A stretch of DNA of 64,000 nucleotides from Sphingomonas phyllosphaerae FA2 (GCF_000427645.1 NZ_KE386571.1:558001-622000), one strand, 5' to 3'. Shown: positions 24,228-32,622, counted from the stretch's first letter. A program made the numbers and translations. Notes: generated by a model from the letters alone, not told the origin.

Positions 24228-25046
24228 TCAGAAGTCGGTCAGGACCGCGCCGTTGCCACCGGTGGCCGGCGCGCGGCTGAAGTTGCCATCCGGCTGCTTT
24301 TCCAGCTTTGCGGCGAGCGCGTCGAAGTCGCTCCGGAACTTGGCCTGCGCATCGGCGATCGGCTGGATCGCGGCGGCGAGCTGGGTCGCCATCTGGTCGC
24401 CGATCGCGGTGGCGAACGCCGCAAAATTGTCGTTCGCGGCCTCCGGCTTCGGCTTGGGCTCTTCCTTTTTCTCGGGCTCGCTGCGCGAGAACAGCGCCGC
24501 GACGCTGGCGAAGCCCGTCTTGATCGCGTCGGCGATCCCGGCGGTGTCGGCCGGCGCGGCCTCGAACTCCAGCGCGACCGCGTCGGCGCCGTGCGCGTGG
24601 AACGAGCCGGGCGCGTTGCGCGAGAACTGGAGGCGCTGCGTCGCGATCGACGCCGGGCTGTCGGTGAAGGCGAGGCCGATCAGGCCGATCTTGTCGATGC
24701 CGGCATAGCTGGGGGTCAGCTCGACCGAGGGGAACGGCTTCTGGTCGGCCTTGGCGAGCTTCACCAGCTGGGCGTTGCCATCGACCTGCGCATAGAGCGC
24801 GCGGCGCTTCTCGGTCTTGCCGTCGATCGTGATTTCGTCGTCCTGCGCCTTGACGCCGATCACGCTGCCATAGCCGTTGAACGGCGGCTCCGGGCTGTAG
24901 CCCTTCATGTGCTCGACGTTGATGCGCGGGGTGTAGGTTTCGGCGTTGAAGGTTTCGACGATCTGGTCGATCATCTCCGGCGTGATCGTCCGGCCGTCGC
25001 TGATCGTGCTACCGGCGACGAAGCAACGGAAATACTGGCTCTTCAT
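24228..25046 (-). CDS. O: Capsid scaffolding protein with serine protease domain, O
   Basis: The 272-residue product is P2 gpO-like: an N-terminal protease (Asp17, His46 in NVEHMKGYSP and Ser107 in PFPSVELTP) followed by a charged C-terminal scaffold (EPEKKEEPKPKPEAA and the final helix). The positions match the P2 catalytic triad closely. It directs procapsid assembly and cleaves N, L and itself. It is the first gene of the head operon, divergent from terminase P. Confidence 0.95.
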   Translation of the reverse strand: MKSQYFRCFVAGSTISDGRTITPEMIDQIVETFNAETYTPRINVEHMKGYSPEPPFNGYGSVIGVKAQDDEITIDGKTEKRRALYAQVDGNAQLVKLAKADQKPFPSVELTPSYAGIDKIGLIGLAFTDSPASIATQRLQFSRNAPGSFHAHGADAVALEFEAAPADTAGIADAIKTGFASVAALFSRSEPEKKEEPKPKPEAANDNFAAFATAIGDQMATQLAAAIQPIADAQAKFRSDFDALAAKLEKQPDGNFSRAPATGGNGAVLTDF

Positions 25047-25140
25047 GGCGGCTTCCCTCGGTTCGCATGACTGCGCCGGGCGGGCGGCGCGTTCGATGAC
25101 GGCGAAGAAGCGGAAAGCCGGTGCTGATTGCCAGCGCGCG

Positions 25141-25168
25141 TGCCTGTGGAATGGCTATTCCACAGGCA
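25141..25168 (+). promoter_or_regulatory. Operator palindrome between O and terminase P
   Basis: Perfect 11-base arms TGCCTGTGGAA and TTCCACAGGCA surround TGGCTA. The centre is about 60 bases upstream of the P start (25214) and about 108 bases upstream of the divergent O start (25046). The first distance equals those before V and J; the element may serve both directions. Confidence 0.8.
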
Positions 25169-25213
25169 ACAGGCGTCGGGTTCGGGGAACAGGCGTGGCT
25201 ACGGTCCCGCGCC

Positions 25214-27349
25214 ATGGACAAGCTGCCACCCGACACCGGAATGCCGCTCCCTGCCTCCGCGTTTCCGATCCCGGTCGACGCGAAGCGGCAGGCGCGCAGC
25301 CTGTATTGGCGCGGCTGGGGCGTCACCCAGATCGCCGACGAGCTGGGCTTGAAGCGGCCGACCGTCGAGGCGTGGAAACAGCGCGATAGGTGGGACGAAG
25401 CGCCATCGCTGTCGAAGATCGAGGACGCGCTGGAATGCCGCCTCAACACGCTGATCGCCAAGGATCAGAAGACCGGCGGCGACCATAAGGAGATCGACCT
25501 GCTGATGAGGCAGGTGGTCTCGGCCGCGCGCGTGCGGCGCTACGAGGCGCCGGGCGGGCATAGCGGCGATCTCAACGACAAGGTCGGTAACCGCAACGCC
25601 GGCGAAAAGAAGAAGTCGGGCGCGAAGAACCATTTCAAGACCGAGCAGGTCGAGCAGCTCGAAGCGATCTTCGAAAAGGAGCTGTTCGGCTATCAGGAGG
25701 ACTGGTGGGCGGCGAAGGATCAGCGCACCCGCATGATCTTGAAGTCGCGCCAGATCGGTGCGACGTGGTATTTCGCACGCGAGGCGCTGCTCGATGCGCT
25801 GCGGGGCGGCGGCAACCAGATCTTCCTGTCCGCCTCCAAGGCGCAGGCGCATATCTTCCGCGGCTACATCATCCAGTTCGCCGCGCGGGTCGGGGTCAAG
25901 CTGCAGGGCGATCCGATCGTGCTGACCGCTGATACGATCCCGGACGGTGAGCCCGCGGCCGAGCTGATCTTCCTCGGTACCAACGCGCGCACCGCGCAGG
26001 GCTATCACGGTAATTTCTACTTCGACGAATTCTTCTGGACATACGGCTTCGAGGAGCTGAACAAGGTCGCCAGCGCCATGGCGATGCACAAGCGCTGGCG
26101 CCGCACGTATTTCTCGACGCCGTCGAGCGTCGCGCATCAGGCGCACCCCTATTGGACGGGCGAGCGCCGCAACCGCCGGGTGAAGAAGGCCGACCGCGTT
26201 GATATGGACGTCACGCATGCCCGGCTCGCCGCCGGCGTGCTGTGCGAGGATAAGGTGTGGCGCCAGATCGTCACGATCGAGGATGCCGCGGCGCGCGGGT
26301 GCGACCTGTTCGACGTCGACGAGCTGCGCGTGGAATATGCGCCCGACGAGTTCGCCAACCTGCTGTTGTGCCAGTTCGTCGACGACAGCCTTTCGGCGTT
26401 CAAGTTCAACGAACTGCAACGCGCCACGGTCGACACGGTGGTCGACTGGATCGATGTCGACCTGCTCGCCACCCGGCCGGTCGGCAACCGCGAGGTGTGG
26501 GCAGGCTATGATCCGCAGGAAAGCGAGGACGGCGACAATGCCGCGCTGGTGATCGCGTTGCCGCCGGGCGGGCCGGGCGGCAAGTTCCGACTGCTGGAGC
26601 GGCATCAGATCAAGGGCGACTTCCAGACGCAGGCGGATTTCGTCCTGGCCCGGCTTGCGCGCTACAATTGCACCTACCTCGGGATCGACAAGAAGGGGGT
26701 TGGTGCTGCGGTCTACCAGCTCGTGCGCGACAAGATGCGCGGCGTCGTCGCACTGGAATATTCGCTCGAATCGAAAACACAGATGGTGATGAAGGCGCAG
26801 CACACCTTCGCCCGCCAGCGTGTCGAATACGATGCCGGTTGGATCGACCTGCAATCGTCGTTCCTGTCGATCAAGAAGGCGCTGACCGGGTCGGGTCGCG
26901 CAGTGACGTTCAAGGCGCGGCGTAGCGAGGATGTCGGCCACGCCGATCTCGCATGGGCAGCGATGCACATTTTCATCAACGAGCCGCTGGACGGACAACG
27001 CCGGCCGGGCATGACTGTGGAGATTTTCAGTGGCGAAGGGGAAAGCGCGGCGGATGTCGCGGATGGAGACGGCGCCGGAGATGGCGGTGGCATCGTCTTC
27101 GGCGATCGACGCTGGCGCAAGCGTGCCGGCGACAGCCGCGGCGGGTGGCCATGTCGAGAGCTTCGCCTTCGGCGATCCCGAGCCGGTGCTGGATCGCCGC
27201 CAGTGGATCGACCTGCTCGAATGCTGGCACAACAACCGCTGGTACGAGCCACCCTTGCCGCTCGACGGGCTGGCGCGCGCGTTCCGGGTGTCGCCGCACC
27301 ACAGCTCCGCGATCCTGCTCAAGGTCAACCTCGTCGCCGCATCGCTTGA
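25214..27349 (+). CDS. P: Terminase large subunit P (3' end runs over the portal gene)
   Basis: GpP-like terminase, ATPase plus nuclease, that packages DNA through the portal. Residues 1-60 hold a helix-turn-helix (WRGWGVTQIADELGLKRPTV). Walker A is MILKSRQIGATW near residues 174-185 and Walker B is YFDEFFW with D271/E272. Nuclease-type acidic motifs follow (WAGYDPQESEDGDN; EDVGHADLAW). P2 gpP has about 590 residues; here the frame has 711 because no stop occurs near 27030, and the last 105 or so residues lie in a different frame over the portal 5' part and look like shadow sequence (many Arg and Ala). The real protein may end with this nonsense tail, or a stop has been lost. ATG 25214 is preferred because an upstream GTG at 25121 would put the palindrome inside the gene. 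Confidence 0.93.
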   Translation: MDKLPPDTGMPLPASAFPIPVDAKRQARSLYWRGWGVTQIADELGLKRPTVEAWKQRDRWDEAPSLSKIEDALECRLNTLIAKDQKTGGDHKEIDLLMRQVVSAARVRRYEAPGGHSGDLNDKVGNRNAGEKKKSGAKNHFKTEQVEQLEAIFEKELFGYQEDWWAAKDQRTRMILKSRQIGATWYFAREALLDALRGGGNQIFLSASKAQAHIFRGYIIQFAARVGVKLQGDPIVLTADTIPDGEPAAELIFLGTNARTAQGYHGNFYFDEFFWTYGFEELNKVASAMAMHKRWRRTYFSTPSSVAHQAHPYWTGERRNRRVKKADRVDMDVTHARLAAGVLCEDKVWRQIVTIEDAAARGCDLFDVDELRVEYAPDEFANLLLCQFVDDSLSAFKFNELQRATVDTVVDWIDVDLLATRPVGNREVWAGYDPQESEDGDNAALVIALPPGGPGGKFRLLERHQIKGDFQTQADFVLARLARYNCTYLGIDKKGVGAAVYQLVRDKMRGVVALEYSLESKTQMVMKAQHTFARQRVEYDAGWIDLQSSFLSIKKALTGSGRAVTFKARRSEDVGHADLAWAAMHIFINEPLDGQRRPGMTVEIFSGEGESAADVADGDGAGDGGGIVFGDRRWRKRAGDSRGGWPCRELRLRRSRAGAGSPPVDRPARMLAQQPLVRATLAARRAGARVPGVAAPQLRDPAQGQPRRRIA

Positions 27350-28112
27350 TCCGACATCGCTGATCGACCGCGCCACCTTCAAGAAGGCAGTGCAGGACTA
27401 TGTCGTGTTTGGGAACGGCTATCTGGAGCCGGTGCGCGGGGTGTTGGGCAACACGCTGGCGCTGCGTCATGCTATGGCGCGGTACACGCGGCGCGGGCTG
27501 GTGGATGGCGAATACTGGTGGGTGCCGGGTGCGCAGGATGCCACCCAGCTCGCGCCGGGCGTGGTTCACCTTGCGATGCCGGACGTCAATCAAGAGCTGT
27601 ACGGCGTGCCGGAATACCTCTCGGCGCTACAGGCGGCACTGCTCAACGAGGCTGCGACGCTGTTCCGGCGTCGCTATTACCTGAACGGCAGCCACGCCGG
27701 GTACATCCTCTACGCCACCGGCGACATCGACGTGAAGGACACCGACGCCATCAAGGCGGCGATGAAGGCGTCGAAGGGACCGGGCAACTTTCGCAACATG
27801 TTCGTGCACGCGCCGAACGGCAAGGATGGCTCGATCAAGATCATCCCGATCGCAGAGGTCGGCGCGAAGGACGAGTTCATGGGCATCAAGAACGCGACGC
27901 AGGCCGATGTCATGGCCGCGCATCGCGTGCCGCCGCAGCTGCTCGGGATTGTGCCGGCGCAGGGGTCGGCGTTCGGCAATCCGAAGGATGCCACCGCGAT
28001 GTTCTTCGAGCTGGAGATCGAGCCGATACAGGCCGCGTTCCTCGAGGTGAATGACCGGCTGGGGCAGGAGGTGATCCGCTTCCGCCAGCGCACCGCGTCG
28101 GCAGCCGCATAA
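27030..28112 (+). CDS. Q: Phage portal protein Q
   Basis: The 360-residue product is the P2 gpQ portal. Marks are SFAFGDPEPVLDRRQWIDLL near residues 43-62, WYEPPLPLDGLARAFRVSPH, VVFGNGYLEPVRG, and the C-terminal VMAAHRVPPQLLGIVPAQGS. A GTG at 27030 opens the frame; nearby ATGs at 27054 and 27063 are alternatives. Its first 320 bases overlap the terminase frame, which is unusual. Confidence 0.94.
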   Translation: MAKGKARRMSRMETAPEMAVASSSAIDAGASVPATAAAGGHVESFAFGDPEPVLDRRQWIDLLECWHNNRWYEPPLPLDGLARAFRVSPHHSSAILLKVNLVAASLDPTSLIDRATFKKAVQDYVVFGNGYLEPVRGVLGNTLALRHAMARYTRRGLVDGEYWWVPGAQDATQLAPGVVHLAMPDVNQELYGVPEYLSALQAALLNEAATLFRRRYYLNGSHAGYILYATGDIDVKDTDAIKAAMKASKGPGNFRNMFVHAPNGKDGSIKIIPIAEVGAKDEFMGIKNATQADVMAAHRVPPQLLGIVPAQGSAFGNPKDATAMFFELEIEPIQAAFLEVNDRLGQEVIRFRQRTASAAA

Positions 28113-28207
28113 TTTCGCGGTAGCACCAAGGCGGCCGAGCTGTTGATCTCCGACCTTCCGCTGCCCTAACTCCAATCGCCCCGGCGTCGGACGCGGCGTC
28201 GGGGCAC

Positions 28208-28831
28208 TCAGTCGACGCGCATAAGCTGCGACGGAAACGGCTGGGCGAGCAGGATCGCCTGATCGAAGGGGGCGGTCAACCATGCCTCTTCGTCATCTTC
28301 GTGCAGCAGCACCGGCATAGCCTTGGGATGAATCGGCGCGACCAGCGGGTTGGGATCGGTGGTGAGGAAGGCGAAGACGGCACCATCTTCCGCCGGGCGC
28401 CACACGCCGGCGAAACTGACGACGGGGCGACTGGGCACGTCGAACCATTGGAGCGGTAGCTTGCCGTCGTCGCCGCGCGTCTGACCATATTCACTGAATG
28501 CCGTGAACGGCACCAAGCATCGGCGTGCCGGGTTGATCAGCGCCGATCGCCAGAACGGCGAGGTGTAATTACGGACGTTCGTCACGCTCTTGTTGAGCAG
28601 CACCGGCTTGCCGGTCGCCTTGTCGATCCGCTTGCCCGGCACCTTGTGCGGGAAGCCCCATGCCATGACGTCCAGCACGCGCGCGCCATCATCGTCGCGC
28701 ACCACAAAGGCCGGCTTCTCAGGAAACAGCTCAGGCGGCGGGATCGTGTGATCGGGCGGAAAAGGGGCGGCGATGCCGTAGCGCGCGGCGAGCGCGGCCT
28801 GCGCCTCGGTCATTCGATACCTGTTGCACAT
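28208..28831 (-). CDS. SOS response-associated peptidase family protein (SRAP/YedK/HMCES)
   Basis: The 207-residue product is a SRAP protein, which forms a covalent link through Cys2 to abasic sites in single-stranded DNA and so shields them. Expected residues are visible: Cys2 after Met removal (MCNRYRM), Asn in NVRNYTSPFWR, Glu in AFSEYGQ and His in APIHPKAMPVLL. I chose the ATG at 28831 because Cys must be residue 2. It is convergent with the portal gene and may be phage cargo, protecting replicating DNA, or a host gene trapped inside the border. Confidence 0.9.
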   Translation of the reverse strand: MCNRYRMTEAQAALAARYGIAAPFPPDHTIPPPELFPEKPAFVVRDDDGARVLDVMAWGFPHKVPGKRIDKATGKPVLLNKSVTNVRNYTSPFWRSALINPARRCLVPFTAFSEYGQTRGDDGKLPLQWFDVPSRPVVSFAGVWRPAEDGAVFAFLTTDPNPLVAPIHPKAMPVLLHEDDEEAWLTAPFDQAILLAQPFPSQLMRVD

Positions 28832-29281
28832 CGCCTGTCTCCCTCGGGCCAATGTGGGGGACGGGTCGGCCGGGCGCCAGCGCCCCGGTGCCCGGCCCCC
28901 CGGCCTTGCGACCCCGAAACGCGCGCTTTCCTCCCCGCCGCGCCCGCCCGCTTTCTATCTCGGTTTTGATGCAGCACCGCGACGCCTTGCCCACGAGGGC
29001 AGGACAGGGGCCAATCAGTGCACCTTCCGTGATGCGGATTGATGCGCCGTGACGCGCTTTCCGCGCACGCGCGGATGCGGTGGTGCGATGCGATTTTCGC
29101 ACACTCCCCCCAGGCAGCCTCGGGGCGGCGCAAGCCGCCACGCTCGACAGCCGGTTCTAGGCGATCGAGAGCGTGGGCCGAGACGGTTGAGGTGTGGGGG
29201 GATTATCAAATTCAACGTATGGCCTCGCTACAGCGAGGGCATTCCTCCTATTCTTAAACCTTCCTCCGGGTTGCGGGCATT
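28832..29281. other. 450-bp gap without a gene; contains a candidate cos site
   Basis: I see no convincing gene on either strand: open frames here are Arg/Pro-rich and lack start signals. In P2 the cohesive end lies next to Q. The minus strand of 28921-28945 reads GGCGCGGCGGGGAGGAAAGC, similar to the P2 end GGCGAGGCGGGGAAAGCAC as I recall it, so a cos site is possible. Confidence 0.4.
28921..28945 (-). other. Candidate cos (cohesive end) sequence
   Basis: The core GGCGGGG..GGAAAGC on the minus strand resembles the P2-family cohesive end, and it lies downstream of the portal gene as in P2. The match is partial and GC-rich sequence could produce it by chance. Confidence 0.35.
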
Positions 29282-30010
29282 CTATGAACTCGCGCTCGGC
29301 ACGAGAACGGGGCCACGTTCGAGCCCTTCTCGCATGCGCGCGAGCGTGGCAATCATCTCGGGGTGCGTGACGGCGGCCGGCGCTGCTGCGCGAGCGGCAC
29401 CCAGCTTCTTCAGGCCGATGGTCAGGAAGTTCAGGAACGTCTCCCTAGCGGCACCCACGAGCTGCTCGGCCCATGCGAAGAAATATGCATTCGAAGTTTG
29501 CTCGAGCTGGGGGCCGGCTTGCCCCTCGGCGCCTTCTTTCGTCTTCGAGCGGCGCACCCAGTCGATCAGGCCGAAGGCTCGCAGCCGCGCCATCGACGCC
29601 TTGACGAAGCCATGGCTAAGGCCGGTTTCCGCAGCGATCGTGGCGTAGGTCGGGTACAGCTCGCCGGTCATGTGATTATGGCGGTCAAGCATGAAGGTCA
29701 TTACCGCACGATCATCGCCGTGCAGGCGCTCCTGAGCGGCCGGCAGCTCGACCGAATCGCCGGCTCGCCGGGCAGCGCGAGCGTCACGAAGCGCGGCGAG
29801 GTGCTTGTGGCGCATGCTGTCGAAACTCCGAAGGGCGGCGGCCTTGAAGACGTTCCAACGCGCGCGATTGCGGTCCCCGTGGACCCGCCACGGCTTCGCC
29901 TTGCGGGTATCCTCGTGGTGGCTCTTCGGGCGAACGCGATCGGTCGGCTTCTCGGTGCTGCCGAGCAGGCGGCGACTGCGCATCAGATCGCCGAATGAGA
30001 CGGCGCTCAC
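29282..30010 (-). CDS. Winged-helix protein, possible phage/plasmid replication or regulatory protein
   Basis: The 242-residue product has a basic N-terminus (RSRRLLGSTEKPTDRVRPKS), a long helical region, and a winged-helix motif near residues 115-155 (YPTYATIAAETGLSHGFVKA then MARLRAFGLIDWVRR) of the GntR/MarR-like type used by several replication initiators. I do not recognise an exact family. It is the last gene before the tRNA fragment, so it probably belongs to the prophage. Start is a GTG at 30010 without a strong Shine-Dalgarno; an ATG at 29983 is an alternative. Confidence 0.65.
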   Translation of the reverse strand: MSAVSFGDLMRSRRLLGSTEKPTDRVRPKSHHEDTRKAKPWRVHGDRNRARWNVFKAAALRSFDSMRHKHLAALRDARAARRAGDSVELPAAQERLHGDDRAVMTFMLDRHNHMTGELYPTYATIAAETGLSHGFVKASMARLRAFGLIDWVRRSKTKEGAEGQAGPQLEQTSNAYFFAWAEQLVGAARETFLNFLTIGLKKLGAARAAAPAAVTHPEMIATLARMREGLERGPVLVPSASS

Positions 30011-30064
30011 GCAGCAAATCCGTTTGGAAAAGAGCAGCTAACCCATTGAAACTTCACAGCGGGT

Positions 30065-30084
30065 TTTTCCCTGTATTGGGAAAA
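30065..30084. repeat. Palindrome near the prophage border
   Basis: TTTTCCC (30065-30071) and GGGAAAA (30078-30084) form a perfect 7-base inverted repeat with a six-base loop, between the winged-helix gene and the tRNA fragment. It could be an operator or a recombination accessory site; no T-tract makes it a convincing terminator. Confidence 0.4.
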
Positions 30085-30112
30085 TTTGTCCGCTAAATCA
30101 CCGGCTTACTTG

Positions 30113-30160
30113 GGAATCATAATCCGCGTGTCGGGGGTTCAAGTCCCTCCTCCGCTACCA
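30113..30160 (+). other. attR: Prophage attachment site: 3' half of elongator tRNA-Met
   Basis: The sequence runs from the anticodon stem (GGAATCATAATCCGC, anticodon CAT) through the T-arm (GGGGGTTCAAGTCCCTC) to the acceptor strand CTCCGCT, discriminator A and encoded CCA ending at 30160. The 5' half of a tRNA is absent upstream. Integrases of tRNA-targeting phages leave an intact gene at one end and such a 3' fragment at the other, so this marks the right border. The intact copy should lie left of the window. Confidence 0.82.
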
Positions 30161-30299
30161 AGCGTTCGTGTTTCCATTTTGATCAGGCGCTCCACTTGAG
30201 CTGATCCGGCCCACCGCCATTGTTGATGACGGCGAGGTATGCGCCGCGAACTGGCGTGTCCGCGGTTTCAATCCTCCGTTGGCAGCTTGCTTTATGCGC

Positions 30300-30318
30300 T
30301 TGTCTCAATTTGAGACAA
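30300..30318. repeat. Perfect palindrome TTGTCTCA-ATT-TGAGACAA
   Basis: Eight-base arms with a three-base centre lie in the 275-base gap between the tRNA fragment and the GAF gene. The form suits an operator for a dimeric repressor; it stands about 120 bases before the GAF start. Nothing else is seen in this gap. Confidence 0.45.
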
Positions 30319-30435
30319 AGTGATCCGAGGGCTCTGGATCGAAAGGCGAAATTCATCATTACTGACATAGTGGTAGATGCGAAGCAGGCGCGTCAATCGC
30401 GGTAATCGAGGAGCCGGGATCGCCAGCTCGGGACA

Positions 30436-30966
30436 ATGTCGAGTAAAGAGGGGCGGTATCGCGTGTCGGTGACTTTCTATTCCCCGGCACCGATTCCACC
30501 GAACGAGGCCGTGCGAAACGCCGCCGTTCACGCATCGGGCCTGCTCGACCGAATGAACGATCCGGCCCTGAACGCCATCGCGAAACAGGCCAAGGAACTC
30601 TTCCACGCCGACTGGGCAGGCGTTGCGTTGATCGTCGATGATGTGCAGATCGTGATTGCCTCCTCTGGAGGCCAGATCGGTCGATACGAACGGGCGCGAT
30701 CGATGTCGGCGCATGCGATCATCTCGCCCGAACAGGTTTTCTGTGTGCCGGACGCGCGATCGGCGGAGGCATTCGGCTCGAACCCATTCGTGCGCGTCGG
30801 ATTGATCCGCTTCTTCGTCGCCGCGCCGCTCATCAACGAGGCGGGTTTGGCGCTCGGCGTCCTGTGCGTCTCGAGCCGAACACCGCGCCCGGCCATCGAC
30901 GACGGCCAAGCCGATGGCCTACGGTCACTTGCCTCCCGGGTGTTCGATACTCTGCCAAACTCCTGA
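30436..30966 (+). CDS. GAF domain protein
   Basis: The 176-residue product is a single GAF domain (residues about 30-170): LLDRMNDPALNAIAKQAKELF, then VALIVDDVQIVIASSGGQ, FVAAPLINEAGLALGVLCVSS and a closing helix. Such domains bind small ligands or chromophores; no output domain is attached. It is the first host gene after the prophage border. ATG 30436 is the only good start. Confidence 0.8.
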   Translation: MSSKEGRYRVSVTFYSPAPIPPNEAVRNAAVHASGLLDRMNDPALNAIAKQAKELFHADWAGVALIVDDVQIVIASSGGQIGRYERARSMSAHAIISPEQVFCVPDARSAEAFGSNPFVRVGLIRFFVAAPLINEAGLALGVLCVSSRTPRPAIDDGQADGLRSLASRVFDTLPNS

Positions 30967-31084
30967 AACGGGACAGTCCGCCGACTGCTGTGGCGCGATT
31001 TGCTTAACAGGTGACGCGCGCGCTGTTAGGTGAGCAAGCACGCACGACGGTGAATGGGGCAGCGACGTGCGACGGGGGATTTCG

Positions 31085-31579
31085 ATGAAATTATGGGCTT
31101 TTGCCGCGGCAGCAGCGGCAATCGTGGCACCGGAGACCGCCAGCGCGGCCGTCACGTACACGTTCGCCACGACCGAGCCGTTCGCGGGTGGCCCGCTCGA
31201 GTTCACGGTCAACACCGATACGTTCGTCGGAGAAGAGTGGATCCAGCGGGCGGCGCTGAAGAATGCGTCCACCGCTATCCAGCGGGTGCGCTTCGAGTCG
31301 ACCTGCCCGAATGGTGGCGGCACAAGTGCCTGCGATCAGGTCAGCATCGTCGCGAGCACCGGTTTCGGCTCGACGCTCGTGTATCGCTATTTCAACGACG
31401 GTGCCTTTGCGGAGGCCGGCTCCTATCAGTCGAAGAACACCTCGACCGTCGCTGCGTTGACGGTGTCGCGGTCGCTTGCGCTCGCGGTGCCCGAACCCGG
31501 CACCTGGGTGACGATGGTGCTGGGCTTCGGCCTCATCGGCTTCGGTCTACGCCGCCGAACGATCCTTCGCTTTACCTGA
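31085..31579 (+). CDS. PEPxxWA-CTERM sorting domain protein
   Basis: The 164-residue product has a signal peptide (MKLWAFAAAAAAIVAPETASA) and a C-terminal sorting tag: VPEPGTWVTMVLGFGLIGFG followed by LRRR. This is the PEPxxWA-CTERM variant frequent in sphingomonads, which retains proteins for processing and surface or exopolysaccharide-linked export. The middle domain is beta-rich and unknown. The ATG at 31085 has GGGGGAT upstream. Confidence 0.88.
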   Translation: MKLWAFAAAAAAIVAPETASAAVTYTFATTEPFAGGPLEFTVNTDTFVGEEWIQRAALKNASTAIQRVRFESTCPNGGGTSACDQVSIVASTGFGSTLVYRYFNDGAFAEAGSYQSKNTSTVAALTVSRSLALAVPEPGTWVTMVLGFGLIGFGLRRRTILRFT

Positions 31580-31596
31580 CGGGTTCGGGCGGTGGG

Positions 31597-32622
31597 TCAG
31601 GCGGCCATTGCAGCCACGACGTCGGTTTCCGACGCGACGTGATCCTCGATCACGCACCGGAAGTTGAGCCCGGGAACGCCATGGTCGCTGGGCACCGACG
31701 CCTGCGCCACCACCAACTGGTCGAGCGACTGCACCCGGGCGCCGCGCATGTCGGTGGCATGCGGATGGCGCTCGTGGAAGCGCCGTGTTCCCGTGGTCGC
31801 GACCACCCGGCCTTCGGTATCGACGATCGAGATCGTCGCGCGCTGTGACGATCGGTTCATGACGTCGATCAATCGGGCGACCTGTCCCTCGAAATCATAT
31901 TCGAGATAGCAGACGCCGACCGTCACCCCCTCGACAACGACCGGCGCGACGAAAATCAGCACCTTGCGATCGTGCGACCAGGGATTGGACCACACCTCGT
32001 CGGTGGCCCAGCCGCTTGGCATCGGTCCATCCATCGCGGCCCGAAACTGACCGTAATTCTCGAAACGAACGGTCCGCACCGCGGCGTTGTCATGCGCGCA
32101 AACCCCGACTTGCCCGTCGGCCGCGACGACGAAAGCGTTGAGGAAATAGGGCGAAAAACCCAGCAGCGAGCGCATCCGCTCCAGCGCCCGTGCCTCGGCG
32201 CGGGCGTCGCCGGGCAGCAAAAGGCTCTCGCGCACGGCGTGATCGCTCGCCAGCACGCGTACGTCGATCGTGCGGTCGAACAACGTGCGCGACAGCGCGT
32301 CAGCGATCGATTGCGCCAGCTCGCCCAGGCGTCCACCTTCCAGCTCGCGCACCAGATCGGCCGCGATTTCGCTACCTTGATGAAGTCGACCGAGCAGATC
32401 TTCGCGGAATGCGCGCGAGGAGTTGCTCGCCTGCGCCGCGAGCGTCTTCACCTCCTGCGCCACCACCCCGAAGCCGCGCCCGGCCTCGCCCGAACGCGCG
32501 GCTTCGATCGCGGCGTTGAGCGCGAGCAGCCGGGTCTGTCCCGCGATCGCCTCCGACCGGTCGGCGTGCGCGGCGACTTCGGCGCTCAGCATTGACAGCA
32601 GGGACCGGATACGGCGCGGCAT
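31597..32622 (-). CDS. MCP-like signalling protein with N-terminal hairpin and C-terminal sensor domain
   Basis: The 341-residue product begins with a short chemoreceptor signalling hairpin ([20 protein letters not shown], then [10 protein letters not shown]) within its first 70 residues. A C-terminal domain follows that resembles a Cache-type sensor ([19 protein letters not shown] and [20 protein letters not shown] and [14 protein letters not shown]). No membrane span is seen. The order is reversed compared with standard chemoreceptors, so it is a soluble protein that may feed into chemotaxis or a related phospho-relay. Confidence 0.75.
   Translation of the reverse strand: MPRRIRSLLSMLSAEVAAHADRSEAIAGQTRLLALNAAIEAARSGEAGRGFGVVAQEVKTLAAQASNSSRAFREDLLGRLHQGSEIAADLVRELEGGRLGELAQSIADALSRTLFDRTIDVRVLASDHAVRESLLLPGDARAEARALERMRSLLGFSPYFLNAFVVAADGQVGVCAHDNAAVRTVRFENYGQFRAAMDGPMPSGWATDEVWSNPWSHDRKVLIFVAPVVVEGVTVGVCYLEYDFEGQVARLIDVMNRSSQRATISIVDTEGRVVATTGTRRFHERHPHATDMRGARVQSLDQLVVAQASVPSDHGVPGLNFRCVIEDHVASETDVVAAMAA

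Noticed and set aside
25199..27382. A 727-codon minus-strand frame opposite the terminase
   Set aside because: Shadow of the terminase; the terminase frame holds Walker motifs and the mirror has none.
30113..30160. tRNA-Met fragment considered as a functional tRNA gene
   Set aside because: The acceptor 5' strand, D-arm and half of the anticodon stem are missing upstream.
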